Below are positions 19,850-30,273 of a DNA stretch of 37,295 nucleotides, in pieces. The number at the start of each line of letters is the position of its first letter. The first letter of the stretch is position 1. The notes under the pieces are model-generated. The model did not search any database. It saw only the letters and a program-made list of their open reading frames with translations, and was not told where the DNA came from. The DNA comes from Chloroflexota bacterium (GTDB taxonomy: Bacteria; Chloroflexota; Anaerolineae; Anaerolineales; UBA4823), in NCBI GenBank assembly GCA_029557965.1, contig JAKQIM010000037.1, forward strand, positions 1 through 37,295. Direction: 5' to 3'. The position numbers and the translations under genes were made by a program.

Positions 19850-20016
19850 CGCACTGCCCCGGCAGACCTTTGCTGGGGCAATATCTTGTTGAATGCCGCA
19901 AGGCATAAATCCCCAACTTCCCCGGACGCCGGCGTCACAGAGCCTTGTTTTGGCGGAACTGTGGCTCTGAAAAAGAATGCGGGTTGTGCGGTGAAGTGAA
20001 GCTTGGAGGAAAGCTT
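19850..20016 (+). promoter_or_regulatory. Structured 5' leader of rplU-rpmA-rpmE
   Basis: The leader contains several hairpins: TGCCCCGGCA/TGCTGGGGCA (19855-19864 with 19871-19880, one G-U), ATGCC-GCAA-GGCAT with a GNRA loop (19893-19906), GACGCCGGCGTC (19925-19936) and CAGAGCC/GGCTCTG (19938-19944 with 19963-19969). The ribosome site GGAGGA (20005-20010) sits in the loop between two copies of the self-complementary AAGCTT (19999-20004 and 20011-20016), immediately before the ATG. This is the layout expected of an autoregulatory ribosomal-protein leader, but no known leader class was recognised. Confidence 0.55.
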
Positions 20017-20334
20017 ATGAAGTACGCGATTGTTGAAGACGGCGGCAAGCAGTTCAAGGCCGTCGTGGGCGAAACCATTGACGTGGATTGCTACCCGTGT
20101 GAGATTGGTGAAGGAATCGATCTGGACCGTGTGCTGTTGGTTTCGGATGATGGCAAGACCAGCGTGGGTACGCCCTTTATTGCCGGCGCCAAGATCCAGG
20201 CGACCGTGATGGACCACGTCAAGGGCCCCAAATTGATTGTATTCAAGTATAAGCCGAAGGAACGCATTCGAACCAAGCGAGGTCACCGCCAACTGTACAC
20301 TCGCTTACGTGTTGATGCGATCGTGACGGAGTAG
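20017..20334 (+). CDS. rplU: 50S ribosomal protein L21
   Basis: 105 residues, normal for bL21. The start KYAIVEDGGKQFKAVVGETIDVD and the C-terminal KPKERIRTKRGHRQLYTRLRVDAI are typical; the protein contacts 23S rRNA and L20. The start at 20017 follows GGAGGA by 6 bases; upstream in-frame extension is leader sequence. First gene of the classical rplU-rpmA pair, driven by the consensus promoter at 19815. Confidence 0.96.
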   Translation: MKYAIVEDGGKQFKAVVGETIDVDCYPCEIGEGIDLDRVLLVSDDGKTSVGTPFIAGAKIQATVMDHVKGPKLIVFKYKPKERIRTKRGHRQLYTRLRVDAIVTE

Positions 20335-20343
20335 GAGACTGAT

Positions 20344-20610
20344 ATGGCACACAAAAAAGGTGGCGGCTCCAGCCGCAATGGTCGCGACAGCCAGGGGCAG
20401 CGCCTCGGCGTCAAGCGGTACAGTGGTGAATTGGTGCGGTCTGGCAATATCCTGGTCCGCCAGCACGGTACCCATATCAAGCCGGGCCAGAATGTTGGCG
20501 TCGGCAAGGACTATACGCTGTATGCAACGATCGACGGCGTGGTGGTCTTTGAAGTCATTCGTGACGACCGCAAGCGTGTGAGCGTGATGCCGGTCGAGCA
20601 GAGCGTTTAA
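20344..20610 (+). CDS. rpmA: 50S ribosomal protein L27
   Basis: 88 residues. [20 protein letters not shown] is the hallmark N-terminus of bL27, which reaches into the peptidyl-transferase centre; [15 protein letters not shown] and GDYTL-like GKDYTLYA follow. There is no N-terminal leader peptide of the kind processed in Firmicutes. It lies 9 bases after rplU, with GGAG about 8 bases before the ATG. Confidence 0.97.
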   Translation: MAHKKGGGSSRNGRDSQGQRLGVKRYSGELVRSGNILVRQHGTHIKPGQNVGVGKDYTLYATIDGVVVFEVIRDDRKRVSVMPVEQSV

Positions 20611-20646
20611 GCTAGGCCGGTGAAGGCTTAGAGGATAAGACATATT

Positions 20647-21120
20647 ATGAAGCAAGGTATCCATCCTACGTACTACGCCGATGCCCAGGTGATTTGCGCT
20701 TGTGGCAATACCTGGACAACCGGTTCTACGATCAAGACAATCCACACCGATGTTTGCTCGAAGTGCCACCCCTTCTACACGGGTGAACAGCGCATCGTGG
20801 ACACTGAAGGCCAGGTCGACCGCTTCTACAAGAAGCTGCAGGCCCGCCAACAGTACCTGGAAGACAAAGAAGCCCGCGATACGGCCCGCACCTCGCCGGA
20901 CCGCCCGATTACCGACCTGGACCTGGGCAAGCGCGCAACTGAGGCGTTGGCGAAGGCCGAGATCACCACGGTTGGACAGATCATGGATCTGTTGGTCAAG
21001 GGTGAGGCGGCTGTATTGGCGATCGAAGGCTTTGGCCGCAAATCGCTGTCGGATATGAAGAAGCGTCTGCGTGGGTTCGGCTATGAGCTGCCCGAGGCTG
21101 CGGAAGAAATCGTCGTTTAG
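20647..21120 (+). CDS. rpmE: Ribosomal protein L31 fused to RNA polymerase alpha-CTD-like domain
   Basis: 157 residues, about twice the usual length. Residues 1-70 are a zinc-type (C+) bL31: [17 protein letters not shown] and [15 protein letters not shown] supply Cys17, Cys19, Cys37 and Cys40. After a charged linker, residues 88-147 match the alpha-CTD of RNA polymerase: [29 protein letters not shown], then [15 protein letters not shown] and GYEL. Alpha-CTD residues that contact UP-element DNA are largely kept: Arg96 for R265, Gly130 for G296, Lys132 for K298, Ser133 for S299, Asp136 for E302; N268 is Glu99. It is the third gene of the L21-L27 operon and ends before a strong terminator. No stop or frameshift separates the parts, so a single chain is expected. 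Confidence 0.93.
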   Translation: MKQGIHPTYYADAQVICACGNTWTTGSTIKTIHTDVCSKCHPFYTGEQRIVDTEGQVDRFYKKLQARQQYLEDKEARDTARTSPDRPITDLDLGKRATEALAKAEITTVGQIMDLLVKGEAAVLAIEGFGRKSLSDMKKRLRGFGYELPEAAEEIVV

Positions 21121-21152
21121 GGCTTGCCAGCCAGCTAATATCCGTTAAACTT

Positions 21153-21193
21153 AACAGGCAGACGCGCAATCGTCTGCCTGTTTTCTATTATTT
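21153..21193 (+). terminator. Intrinsic terminator after rpmE
   Basis: AACAGGCAGACG (21153-21164) pairs perfectly with CGTCTGCCTGTT (21171-21182) around CGCAAT, followed by TTCTATTATTT. It separates the ribosomal protein operon from tdk, 16 bases before the tdk start. Confidence 0.93.
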
Positions 21194-21208
21194 CATGCGA
21201 GGTGAAGG

Positions 21209-21781
21209 ATGAAGCATCACACTGGCTCTATCGAGGTGATCACGGGCTCGATGTTTTGTGGGAAGACGGATGAATTGATCCGGCGGCTGAGGCGAGCGAC
21301 GATTGCCCGGCAGAAGGTGCAGGTGTTCAAACCGGCGATTGATAACCGCTATGCCGAGCGCAGGGTCACTTCGCACGCCGGCAATGATTACGAGGCTTTA
21401 CCCATCCAAAGCGCCAGGGACCTGCTCGAGCACCTGGACCCGGCGACGACTGTGGTGGCAATTGACGAGGCGCAGTTCTTTGACGCCGAGGTAATCCCGC
21501 TGGCGCAGGCCCTGGCTGATCGTGGGATGCGGGTGATCCTGGCGGGTCTGGACACGGATTTTCGGGGCGAGCCGTTTGGCCCAATGCCAGTCTTAATGGC
21601 CCAGGCCGAACGGGTGGATAAACTGCACGCCATTTGCATGGTCTGCGGCGAGGCCGCCTCGCGCACGCAGCGGCTGGTGAACGGCGCGCCAGCCCACTAT
21701 AATGATCCGGTGGTGATCGTGGGGGCGGCTGAGATGTACGAGGCGCGCTGCCGGCAGCATCATGAGGTACCGAGGGATTGA
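21209..21781 (+). CDS. tdk: Thymidine kinase (TK1 type)
   Basis: 190 residues. Phosphorylates thymidine with ATP in pyrimidine salvage. The P-loop [11 protein letters not shown] (residues 13-23) replaces the common GPMFSGKSTEL; Walker-B-like [10 protein letters not shown] holds the catalytic Glu; [14 protein letters not shown] is the typical lid. The zinc-site residues C-x2-C (CMVCGEA) and CRQHH are present. Its stop is one base away from the next ATG, so tdk and hpt are translationally linked. Confidence 0.95.
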   Translation: MKHHTGSIEVITGSMFCGKTDELIRRLRRATIARQKVQVFKPAIDNRYAERRVTSHAGNDYEALPIQSARDLLEHLDPATTVVAIDEAQFFDAEVIPLAQALADRGMRVILAGLDTDFRGEPFGPMPVLMAQAERVDKLHAICMVCGEAASRTQRLVNGAPAHYNDPVVIVGAAEMYEARCRQHHEVPRD

Positions 21782-21782
21782 T

Positions 21783-22340
21783 ATGCAGGACTATCGTGAA
21801 TTTTTGGAAGAGGTTTTGATCAGTGAAAAAGACATCCAGCGGCGGGTGGTTGAGCTGGGTGCTGAGATCAGCAAGGATTATGCCGGGCAAGACCTGATTT
21901 TGGTGTGCATTTTGCGGGGCGGGGTGATGTTCTTGACCGACCTGATGCGCCATATCACGGTGCCGCATATGTTGGAGTTTTTGGCTGTGTCTTCTTATGG
22001 GGTGGGGGCGCGCCGTTCCAGCGGGCAGAGCCGCATTACCTTGGATGTCAATGTGGACATCCATGACCGCAACGTCTTGCTGATCGAGGATATTGTCGAT
22101 AGCGGCTATACCATCAAGGCGGTGCTAGAACTGCTCAGTGCTCGCCAGCCGCGCAGCCTGAAGGTGTGTGCGCTTTTGGATAAGGCTGACCGGCGCGAAG
22201 TGGAAGTGCCGCTGGATTACAGCGGCTTTGTGATTGCCGACAAGTTTGTTTTCGGTTATGGCCTGGATGCAGATGAATATTACCGCAACCTGCCGTTCAT
22301 AGGCGTGCTTTCTACCAAGCTTTACAAGCCAAATGCCTGA
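21783..22340 (+). CDS. hpt: Hypoxanthine phosphoribosyltransferase
   Basis: 185 residues. The PRPP-binding motif VLLIEDIVDSGYTIKAV and the hood/loop segments LVCILRGGVMFLTDL and SSYGVGARRSSG identify a 6-oxopurine phosphoribosyltransferase, which turns hypoxanthine or guanine into IMP or GMP; LPFIGVLSTKLY at the C-terminus is typical. The start at 21783 is preferred to the in-frame ATG at 21762 because it has GAGGG about 8 bases upstream and avoids a long overlap with tdk. With guaB elsewhere in the window, it feeds the same purine pool. Confidence 0.95.
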   Translation: MQDYREFLEEVLISEKDIQRRVVELGAEISKDYAGQDLILVCILRGGVMFLTDLMRHITVPHMLEFLAVSSYGVGARRSSGQSRITLDVNVDIHDRNVLLIEDIVDSGYTIKAVLELLSARQPRSLKVCALLDKADRREVEVPLDYSGFVIADKFVFGYGLDADEYYRNLPFIGVLSTKLYKPNA

Positions 22341-22357
22341 TTTTTGATTGAGGATGA

Positions 22358-23839
22358 ATGGAATTTTCTTTACCGCCATTGATTGAAAGCCTGCGCCCGG
22401 CCTTGCCGGCTGAGGTGCCGGTTTACCTGGTGGGCGGTGCGGTGCGCGATGCCCTGCTGGGCCGCGCCATCCACGACCTGGATCTGATCGTACCGGCAGA
22501 TGCCATGCGGGTGGCACGGCGCTTGGCAGATCAGATTGGGGCGGCGTATTACCCCATGGATGAGAGGCGCGATATTGCGCGTGTGGTGCTCAACGATGCC
22601 GCAGGTGCACGCTGGAACGTGGACTTTGCCGTCTTCCAGGGAAAAGACCTGGAAGACGACCTACGCAACCGCGATTTCACGATCAATGCCATGGCGATAG
22701 CGGTGCAGCAGCCGCAAAAGCTGGTGGACCCCACCGGCGGGCTGGCCGACCTGCTGGCGAAACGGCTGCGGGTTTGCTCGCCAACCAGCATCCAGGCAGA
22801 CCCGGTGCGAATTTTACGGGCAGTACGCCAGGCGGTGTCTCTCGATTTCCAGATCGCTCCAGAGAGCCTGGCCCTGATCCGGCAGGCGATGCCCCTCCTG
22901 AAAAGCGTTTCGGTGGAGCGCCTGCGGGATGAATTGTTCCGCATTATGGGCGGCAGCCAGCCTGCCACGGCCATGCGCACCCTTGAGATGCTGGGGGCAC
23001 TGCCGCATATGCTGCCAGAATTGGCGGCGCTGAAGGGCGTAGAACAGAGCGCACCCCACACCCACGATGTGTGGGAGCACACCTTGAGCGTGATGGGCAA
23101 CTTGCAAGTGCTCTTGGATGTGCTGGGGCCGGCCTATGACCCCGATCAAGCCGCCAACCTGAGGTTGGGCCTGGCTGTGCTGCGCCTGGGGCGCTATCGC
23201 GAGCGGCTGGCCGAACACCTGGCAGAGCCCATGACCGTGGACCGCCCGGCAAAGGCTTTGTTAATGCTGGCGGCTTTGTATCACGACGTGGGCAAACCGG
23301 CCACACAGCAGGCGGATGAAACCGGACGGCTGCGCTTTTTTGACCACGACGAGGTAGGGGCCAAGATGGCGAGCAGGCGGGCCAACAAACTGCACCTGAG
23401 CAATGGTGAGATCGACCGCCTGAAGCTGATCATCCGGCATCACCTGCGGCCCCTGCTATTGGTGCAGCCCGAAGAACCGCCGACCAGGCGGGCAATCTAC
23501 CGTTTCTTTAGAGACTGCGGGCCGGTGGGCGTGGATGTGAGCATCCTTTCTCTGGCAGATGCGTTGGGCACGTATGAGGCCAGCATGCCGCAGGACCTGT
23601 GGGCCAGGCACCTGGATGTGGTGCGGGCTTTGCTGGAGGCATGGTGGGAGAAACCAGCCGAGAGCGTGAAGCCGCCGGTCTTGCTAGATGGGCATGACCT
23701 GATGGAAACGCTGGGCTTGCAGCCGGGCAAGGAGATTGGCCGCCTGTTAGAGGTGGTTCGCGAGGCGCAGGCTACCGGCCAGATCCAGACCCGCGCAGAG
23801 GCGCTGGCCCTGGCGAAAGAAGCCGCCGGCGCAGTGTAG
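22358..23839 (+). CDS. CCA-adding/poly(A) polymerase family nucleotidyltransferase with HD domain
   Basis: 493 residues. The class II nucleotidyltransferase head has YLVGGAVRDALLGR and the two catalytic carboxylates in HDLDLIV (Asp40, Asp42), then RDFTINAMAIA and QADPVRILRAVRQA, where the RNA-binding part begins. An HD domain follows, with LYHDVGKPAT near residue 308 and IIRHHLRP. Such proteins add CCA to tRNA 3' ends or poly(A) to RNA; sequence alone does not decide. Last gene of the tdk-hpt run, ending at a strong terminator. Confidence 0.93.
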   Translation: MEFSLPPLIESLRPALPAEVPVYLVGGAVRDALLGRAIHDLDLIVPADAMRVARRLADQIGAAYYPMDERRDIARVVLNDAAGARWNVDFAVFQGKDLEDDLRNRDFTINAMAIAVQQPQKLVDPTGGLADLLAKRLRVCSPTSIQADPVRILRAVRQAVSLDFQIAPESLALIRQAMPLLKSVSVERLRDELFRIMGGSQPATAMRTLEMLGALPHMLPELAALKGVEQSAPHTHDVWEHTLSVMGNLQVLLDVLGPAYDPDQAANLRLGLAVLRLGRYRERLAEHLAEPMTVDRPAKALLMLAALYHDVGKPATQQADETGRLRFFDHDEVGAKMASRRANKLHLSNGEIDRLKLIIRHHLRPLLLVQPEEPPTRRAIYRFFRDCGPVGVDVSILSLADALGTYEASMPQDLWARHLDVVRALLEAWWEKPAESVKPPVLLDGHDLMETLGLQPGKEIGRLLEVVREAQATGQIQTRAEALALAKEAAGAV

Positions 23840-23852
23840 CGCAGCAGACTCC

Positions 23853-23902
23853 TTCGGGAGGGGTGAAGTCCATTCTGGACTTCACCCCTCCCGAATTTGT
23901 TT
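23853..23902. terminator. Bidirectional terminator, perfect 19-bp stem
   Basis: 23853-23871 pairs perfectly with 23877-23895 (arms begin TTCGGGAGGGG and end CCCCTCCCGAA) around ATTCT, followed by TTTGTTT on the plus strand. It lies between the convergent nucleotidyltransferase gene and the exporter operon. Confidence 0.95.
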
Positions 23903-23910
23903 AAGGGGCA

Positions 23911-24702
23911 TCAACTGGATGCGCTGGCGTAGCGTTTGAGGCCGTGACGAAAGAAGGCCGAGGCAAGCACAACCAGCACCAATGCCAGGCCCAGGCTGAG
24001 CGCCAGGTTTTGCATCGACAGGGCGCCGGTGATGGCCTGGGCGGGGATGGTGGTGATGACCCCCACGGGCACAATCCAGGTCAGAACCAGGCGCAGCCAG
24101 CCGGGGTACATGCTCAATGGATAGCGTGCCATCTGGAAGAGACCATCGAAAATCCAGGTGAAGAGCACGCCTGGGCTCCAGAAGATCAGGCCGGCGAAGA
24201 TCAACAGGATGGCGTAGAGGATGACGACCCCAGAGAAGAGGGCCAGCACGAAGGCGATCACCTGGGCAGGGGAGATGGTGATGCCCAGTTGGATCACCGC
24301 TATGAGGAGAACGCCAAGGCCCAAGAGCAGGTCGAAGGATGCAAACCAGCGCCATTTGCGCAGGCTGACCATGAACTGCACATCCACAGGGCGCATGATG
24401 GTGAAATCGAAGGCGCCGCTCCAGATCTCGCCGTCCATGCCAGAGAGGGCTTCGAGGCTGGGGCTGATGAAGAGGCTGCGCAGTGCGCTGACGGTGAGGT
24501 AAACGCCCAAGAGGGTCAGGGTAGAAGGCAGGTCCCAGCCCTGCAGCGATTGGATCTGGCCGAACAAGACCACAATGCCAAGCACACCGGTGCCGAGGTT
24601 GAGCACAGAGGTGGTGATGCTGATGAAGAAGTTGCTGCGGTAGGCGGCTTCTTCTTGGAAGGAGGCTTTCATAAAGGCGGCGACAAGGCGCAGGGGTTTC
24701 AT
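23911..24702 (-). CDS. ABC-2 type transporter permease (second)
   Basis: 263 residues with about six hydrophobic spans (for example VLNLGTGVLGIVVLFG, IISPAQ-adjacent VIAFVLALFSGVVILYAILLIFAGL, LVLTWIVPVGVITTIPA). The N-terminus RLVAAFMKASFQEEAAYRSN is the amphipathic coupling-helix style start of the paired ABC2_membrane_6 (DUF990) permeases. It forms one half of the membrane channel with the preceding permease; the start is one base beyond the upstream stop, so expression is coupled. Substrate unknown; the operon context suggests a drug or other hydrophobic compound. It is the last gene before the bidirectional terminator. Confidence 0.85.
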   Translation of the reverse strand: MKPLRLVAAFMKASFQEEAAYRSNFFISITTSVLNLGTGVLGIVVLFGQIQSLQGWDLPSTLTLLGVYLTVSALRSLFISPSLEALSGMDGEIWSGAFDFTIMRPVDVQFMVSLRKWRWFASFDLLLGLGVLLIAVIQLGITISPAQVIAFVLALFSGVVILYAILLIFAGLIFWSPGVLFTWIFDGLFQMARYPLSMYPGWLRLVLTWIVPVGVITTIPAQAITGALSMQNLALSLGLALVLVVLASAFFRHGLKRYASASS

Positions 24703-24703
24703 G

Positions 24704-25492
24704 CTATCCTCCCAGGGCAGTATAACGGCGCAGACCGCTGCGCCAGAGAACGATGGAGAGAAGAACGGCCACGGCCAGCCAGGCTGCCTGGATGGCGAAA
24801 CCCGGCAGAAGATTGGCCGGGTCGACCTGGCCGGTCAGCACCTCGACCGGGAAGGCCACCATGTAACGAAAAGGCAGGATCTTGGCGAGGGTCTGCATAG
24901 CCGGGGGCAGTAAAGCGATGGGCGCAACCTGGCCGGCAAGCAGGAAGATGAGCGAGTCTTGCAATGCCAGGAGGGCATCGGCGCGGGCAGCCCAAAAGGC
25001 CAGCAGGGCCAGCCAGTAGCCCCAAAAGAAGCGCAGCGCCCAGGCCAGTACCAGGGCGGGGATGAAGGCCAGGCCGTTGTTGATGTGGAAATCCAGCTCG
25101 GGGCGCAGAATGAGGGCCAAGAGGGCCACTAATGGCAGATCAAAAGCCAGGTAGACGACTTTTCCGGCGAATTCAGAGGCCAGGGCGTCTGAAAGCGGGG
25201 GGATGGGGCGCAAGAGGATATGGTTCATCTGCCCGTAGCGGATCAGGTCGCCGACGGTCCAGTTCGTTTGGGCATAGGTCGCCTGGTTGACGAGGATCAG
25301 TACCAGGTAGTAGGCCACGAATTGGCCGCGTGTGAGCCCGGCAATGGCCTGGTCACCGGCGGCGGTGGACCAGACCAGCAGGTAGATCAGCGGGGGGATC
25401 AACCAGCCGAACGCCAGGATGAAGAAGAAGCTGCGGTACTGCAACCACGAAAGCCACAGACCACGGATGAGGGCCAGGCTGCTGCGGATCAT
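24704..25492 (-). CDS. ABC-2 type transporter permease (first)
   Basis: 262 residues and about six membrane spans, beginning LIRGLWLSWLQYRSFFFILAFG and including ILALKP-like LALILRPELDFHINNGLAFI and DSLIFLLAGQVAPIALLPP. It pairs with the following permease in the way seen for ABC2_membrane_6 heterodimers. Its ATG overlaps the stop of the ATPase gene as ATGA (25489-25492), a sign of translational coupling. Function is export or lipid/drug translocation by family; the substrate is not known. Confidence 0.85.
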   Translation of the reverse strand: MIRSSLALIRGLWLSWLQYRSFFFILAFGWLIPPLIYLLVWSTAAGDQAIAGLTRGQFVAYYLVLILVNQATYAQTNWTVGDLIRYGQMNHILLRPIPPLSDALASEFAGKVVYLAFDLPLVALLALILRPELDFHINNGLAFIPALVLAWALRFFWGYWLALLAFWAARADALLALQDSLIFLLAGQVAPIALLPPAMQTLAKILPFRYMVAFPVEVLTGQVDPANLLPGFAIQAAWLAVAVLLSIVLWRSGLRRYTALGG

Positions 25493-26487
25493 GCGGCACC
25501 TTCGGAGTAGACCTGGTCGATCACGGCTTCGATGGGCGGGTCTTCGACGGTCAAATCGGCTACGGGCAGGGTTTGGAGCAGGTGGGCGGTGATGGCGGGG
25601 GTATCGAGGCGCGGCACGCGCAGCGTCAGCGCGCTGGGGGCTGTCTCGGTGATCTCGACCCCAGGCGGGAAAGGCGGCAGGGCGGTCGTCTCGGTGCGCA
25701 GGGTCAGGCGCAGCATCTTGAAGGGCGACAGGCGGTGGGCCAACCCGTCTAGGGCGCCATCGTAGAGCAGTTTGCCGTGGTGGATGAGGATGACGCGCGG
25801 GCAGAGGGCCAAGACATCGGCCATGTAATGGCTGGTGAGGATGATGCTGACGTGACTGCGCCGGTTGTACTCGGCCAGGAAACGGCGCAGGCGAAGCTGC
25901 ATGGAAACATCCAGGCCCAGGGTCGGCTCATCCAAGAAGAGCACGGCAGGGCGGTGAAGCAGGCTGGCGACCAGTTCGCACTTCATGCGTTCGCCCAAAG
26001 ACAGGTTGCGGACGGGCTTGGTGAGCAGGTCTTGCATCTCCAGCAGGTCGATCAGCTCATCCAGGGTGCGCTGGAACTCGGCCGGCGGTACGGCATAGAT
26101 TTCGGCCAGGACGCGAAAAGAGTCCATTGGAGGAATATCCCACAACATCTGGCTTTTGTTGCCCATGACCATGCTGATGCTGCGCAGGTAGGTGGGGTGG
26201 CGCTGCCAGGGGATGTGCCCGGCAACGCTGGCGGTGCCCGAGGATGGGTGGAGCAGGCCGGAAAGCATTTTGAGGGTGGTGGTCTTGCCGGCGCCGTTGG
26301 GGCCAATCAGGCCGACAATTTCTCCGGGGGTGATGGAAAAACTGATATCTTGCACGGCCGTGACCTGTGTGTACTGCGGGCGGAGCAGGCTTTTGACGGA
26401 TGCAGCCAGTCCCTCGGGGCGAACCGGGACGCGGTAGGTTTTGGTGAGGTTTTGGAGCTGAATGATGGGTTGGGTCATGGGATTCAT
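25489..26487 (-). CDS. ABC transporter ATP-binding protein, exporter type
   Basis: 332 residues. Walker A GLIGPNGAGKTT, signature LSLGERMKCELVASLL and Walker B AVLFLDEPTLGLD are intact; the C-terminal 90 residues (LRLTLRTETTALPPFPP...) form the extra domain found in DrrA/NatA-like ATPases. It drives the two permeases encoded next to it. The start at 26487 lies 1 base after the UvrA-like stop; a second ATG at 26478 is possible. The arrangement UvrA-like, ATPase, permease, permease recalls drrC/drrA/drrB of daunorubicin producers. Confidence 0.93.
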   Translation of the reverse strand: MNPMTQPIIQLQNLTKTYRVPVRPEGLAASVKSLLRPQYTQVTAVQDISFSITPGEIVGLIGPNGAGKTTTLKMLSGLLHPSSGTASVAGHIPWQRHPTYLRSISMVMGNKSQMLWDIPPMDSFRVLAEIYAVPPAEFQRTLDELIDLLEMQDLLTKPVRNLSLGERMKCELVASLLHRPAVLFLDEPTLGLDVSMQLRLRRFLAEYNRRSHVSIILTSHYMADVLALCPRVILIHHGKLLYDGALDGLAHRLSPFKMLRLTLRTETTALPPFPPGVEITETAPSALTLRVPRLDTPAITAHLLQTLPVADLTVEDPPIEAVIDQVYSEGAA

Positions 26488-26488
26488 C

Positions 26489-29011
<2,523 letters not shown>

Positions 29012-29096
29012 ACTTCCTCCAGGGTGGGGCAAATCGAATTTACCCTTATTTTACAACCCTGGTGGGCAAGTGGAGGGTTTGGCCCTGCAGGCCGGT

Positions 29097-29861
29097 TTAC
29101 AACACCAGTTCTCCTGAGGCGATTTTTTGTTCGATCTGGTGAATTAATTTGAGGGCCAGGTGCTCTTGGGCTTGCAAGGTAGACAGCCAGCGGTCAGAGG
29201 CGTAGAACACATCCTCGTCAAGGCGCGGCGTATCGAGGGCCTTCTTAAGATGGCGGGTTTTGCCGGCATCTAGCTCGAGGAACATGCGCAGTATAGCCAT
29301 GTGGCTGTAGCCGGCGCGGGTTAACATGCGGATGATGGACAGGCGTTCGATCTCTTTTTTGCCGAAGAGGCGGTAGTTGTTGTAGGCGTTGCGCGGCACG
29401 CGGATCAGCCCGTTGCGCTCCCAATTCCGGATCGCATCCTGGCTGGCGCCGACCAGGCGAGAGACCTGGTGGATGGGAAGGGGGGCATCGTTGGATGGGG
29501 CGGTGCGGCGCTGGGCCCAGTTTTCGAGCAGGTCTGCGGCCTGGTTAGCGGCCACCAGTTCGGCTTTAATGGCAGCCAGGTAGGCCTGGGCTTTTTGCAG
29601 GGCGCCTGCCCAATCGTCCAGCACGGCGCATTGGATGATCTCGTTGCTGGCGGCGCGCAAGGCCAGCCCGGGGTAGTCGGGGGCATAGATCAGGCGCGCC
29701 AGACGCAAACAATCGAGGTGGCGTTGGGTGAAGAGGCGGTAACCGGCAGGGCTGCGTTCAACCGGGGGCACCAGGCCCCATTCGACATAGCGCCGGACGG
29801 TGTTCGGGTGGATCCCTACGGCGCGGGCCAGTTCAGAGGTCCGGAAGTGTTTTTCAGGCAT
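29097..29861 (-). CDS. MerR-family regulator with two winged-helix domains
   Basis: 254 residues. The first MerR DNA-binding domain (residues 5-70) reads [20 protein letters not shown], then [13 protein letters not shown] second complete one (about 125-200) reads [24 protein letters not shown], then [18 protein letters not shown]. The ending ([28 protein letters not shown]) is helical and might dimerise or bind a ligand; no metal-binding cysteines are present. It probably senses a compound and controls the downstream UvrA-like and ABC exporter genes, which follow on the same strand after 85 bases. Confidence 0.88.
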   Translation of the reverse strand: MPEKHFRTSELARAVGIHPNTVRRYVEWGLVPPVERSPAGYRLFTQRHLDCLRLARLIYAPDYPGLALRAASNEIIQCAVLDDWAGALQKAQAYLAAIKAELVAANQAADLLENWAQRRTAPSNDAPLPIHQVSRLVGASQDAIRNWERNGLIRVPRNAYNNYRLFGKKEIERLSIIRMLTRAGYSHMAILRMFLELDAGKTRHLKKALDTPRLDEDVFYASDRWLSTLQAQEHLALKLIHQIEQKIASGELVL

Positions 29862-29882
29862 TGGCCAACCAGGAGGTTAAAT

Positions 29883-29918
29883 GAAAAATGAAGCGGAATT
29901 TTTGCCGCTTCATTTTTC
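29883..29918 (-). terminator. Terminator hairpin after the small Cys-rich gene
   Basis: GAAAAATGAAGCGG (29883-29896) pairs perfectly with CCGCTTCATTTTTC (29905-29918). Read on the minus strand it follows the stop of the 29923-30210 gene by 4 bases and precedes the MerR gene, with T-rich sequence in the distal arm. Confidence 0.8.
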
Positions 29919-29922
29919 AAGT

Positions 29923-30210
29923 TTAAGGATAGATCTCGTCCAGGTAAGGCAGGTAATAAGAGCAGCAGCCGTGGGGGCTGGAACAGGAATCGAACGGCAG
30001 GTGAGGGGCCTGGTCTTTGGGGTAAGTGCCTGTGAGCTGCTGGCAGGCCGGGCAGGCCTCAGCGGGGGCGATCACCACCACATATTTGACGCGCGGGTTG
30101 GCCTGCAAGCGTTTGAGGGAGCGTCCAGCCGGGGAGTTTTCCCAGGCGTCTTCAAGGCGATCGGTGGCGTGGAGCGGGGCCTCTTGAGAAGGGGAACTGT
30201 TATTCGACAT
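29923..30210 (-). CDS. Small cysteine-rich protein, MuF-like C-terminal motif
   Basis: 95 residues, function not recognised. The C-terminal half has a cysteine pattern CPACQQLTGTYPKDQAPHLP...CSSPHGCC (Cys53, 56, 76, 82, 83). This resembles the metal-binding-looking CPxCxxLxGxxY...P.LP..GC.....C.C tail of phage minor head (MuF/SPP1 gp7-like) proteins, but the rest of that family is absent and no other phage gene is nearby. The N-terminus is hydrophilic, with no signal peptide. Its own hairpin terminator and ribosome spacing indicate a real gene, transcribed with or after the receiver gene upstream. Confidence 0.7.
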   Translation of the reverse strand: MSNNSSPSQEAPLHATDRLEDAWENSPAGRSLKRLQANPRVKYVVVIAPAEACPACQQLTGTYPKDQAPHLPFDSCSSPHGCCSYYLPYLDEIYP

Positions 30211-30273
30211 GGTTGCGATCCTGTCTCCTAATGGTGATATGCCCCCTTATTCTAAATCCAAGTGGGCAGGGAA

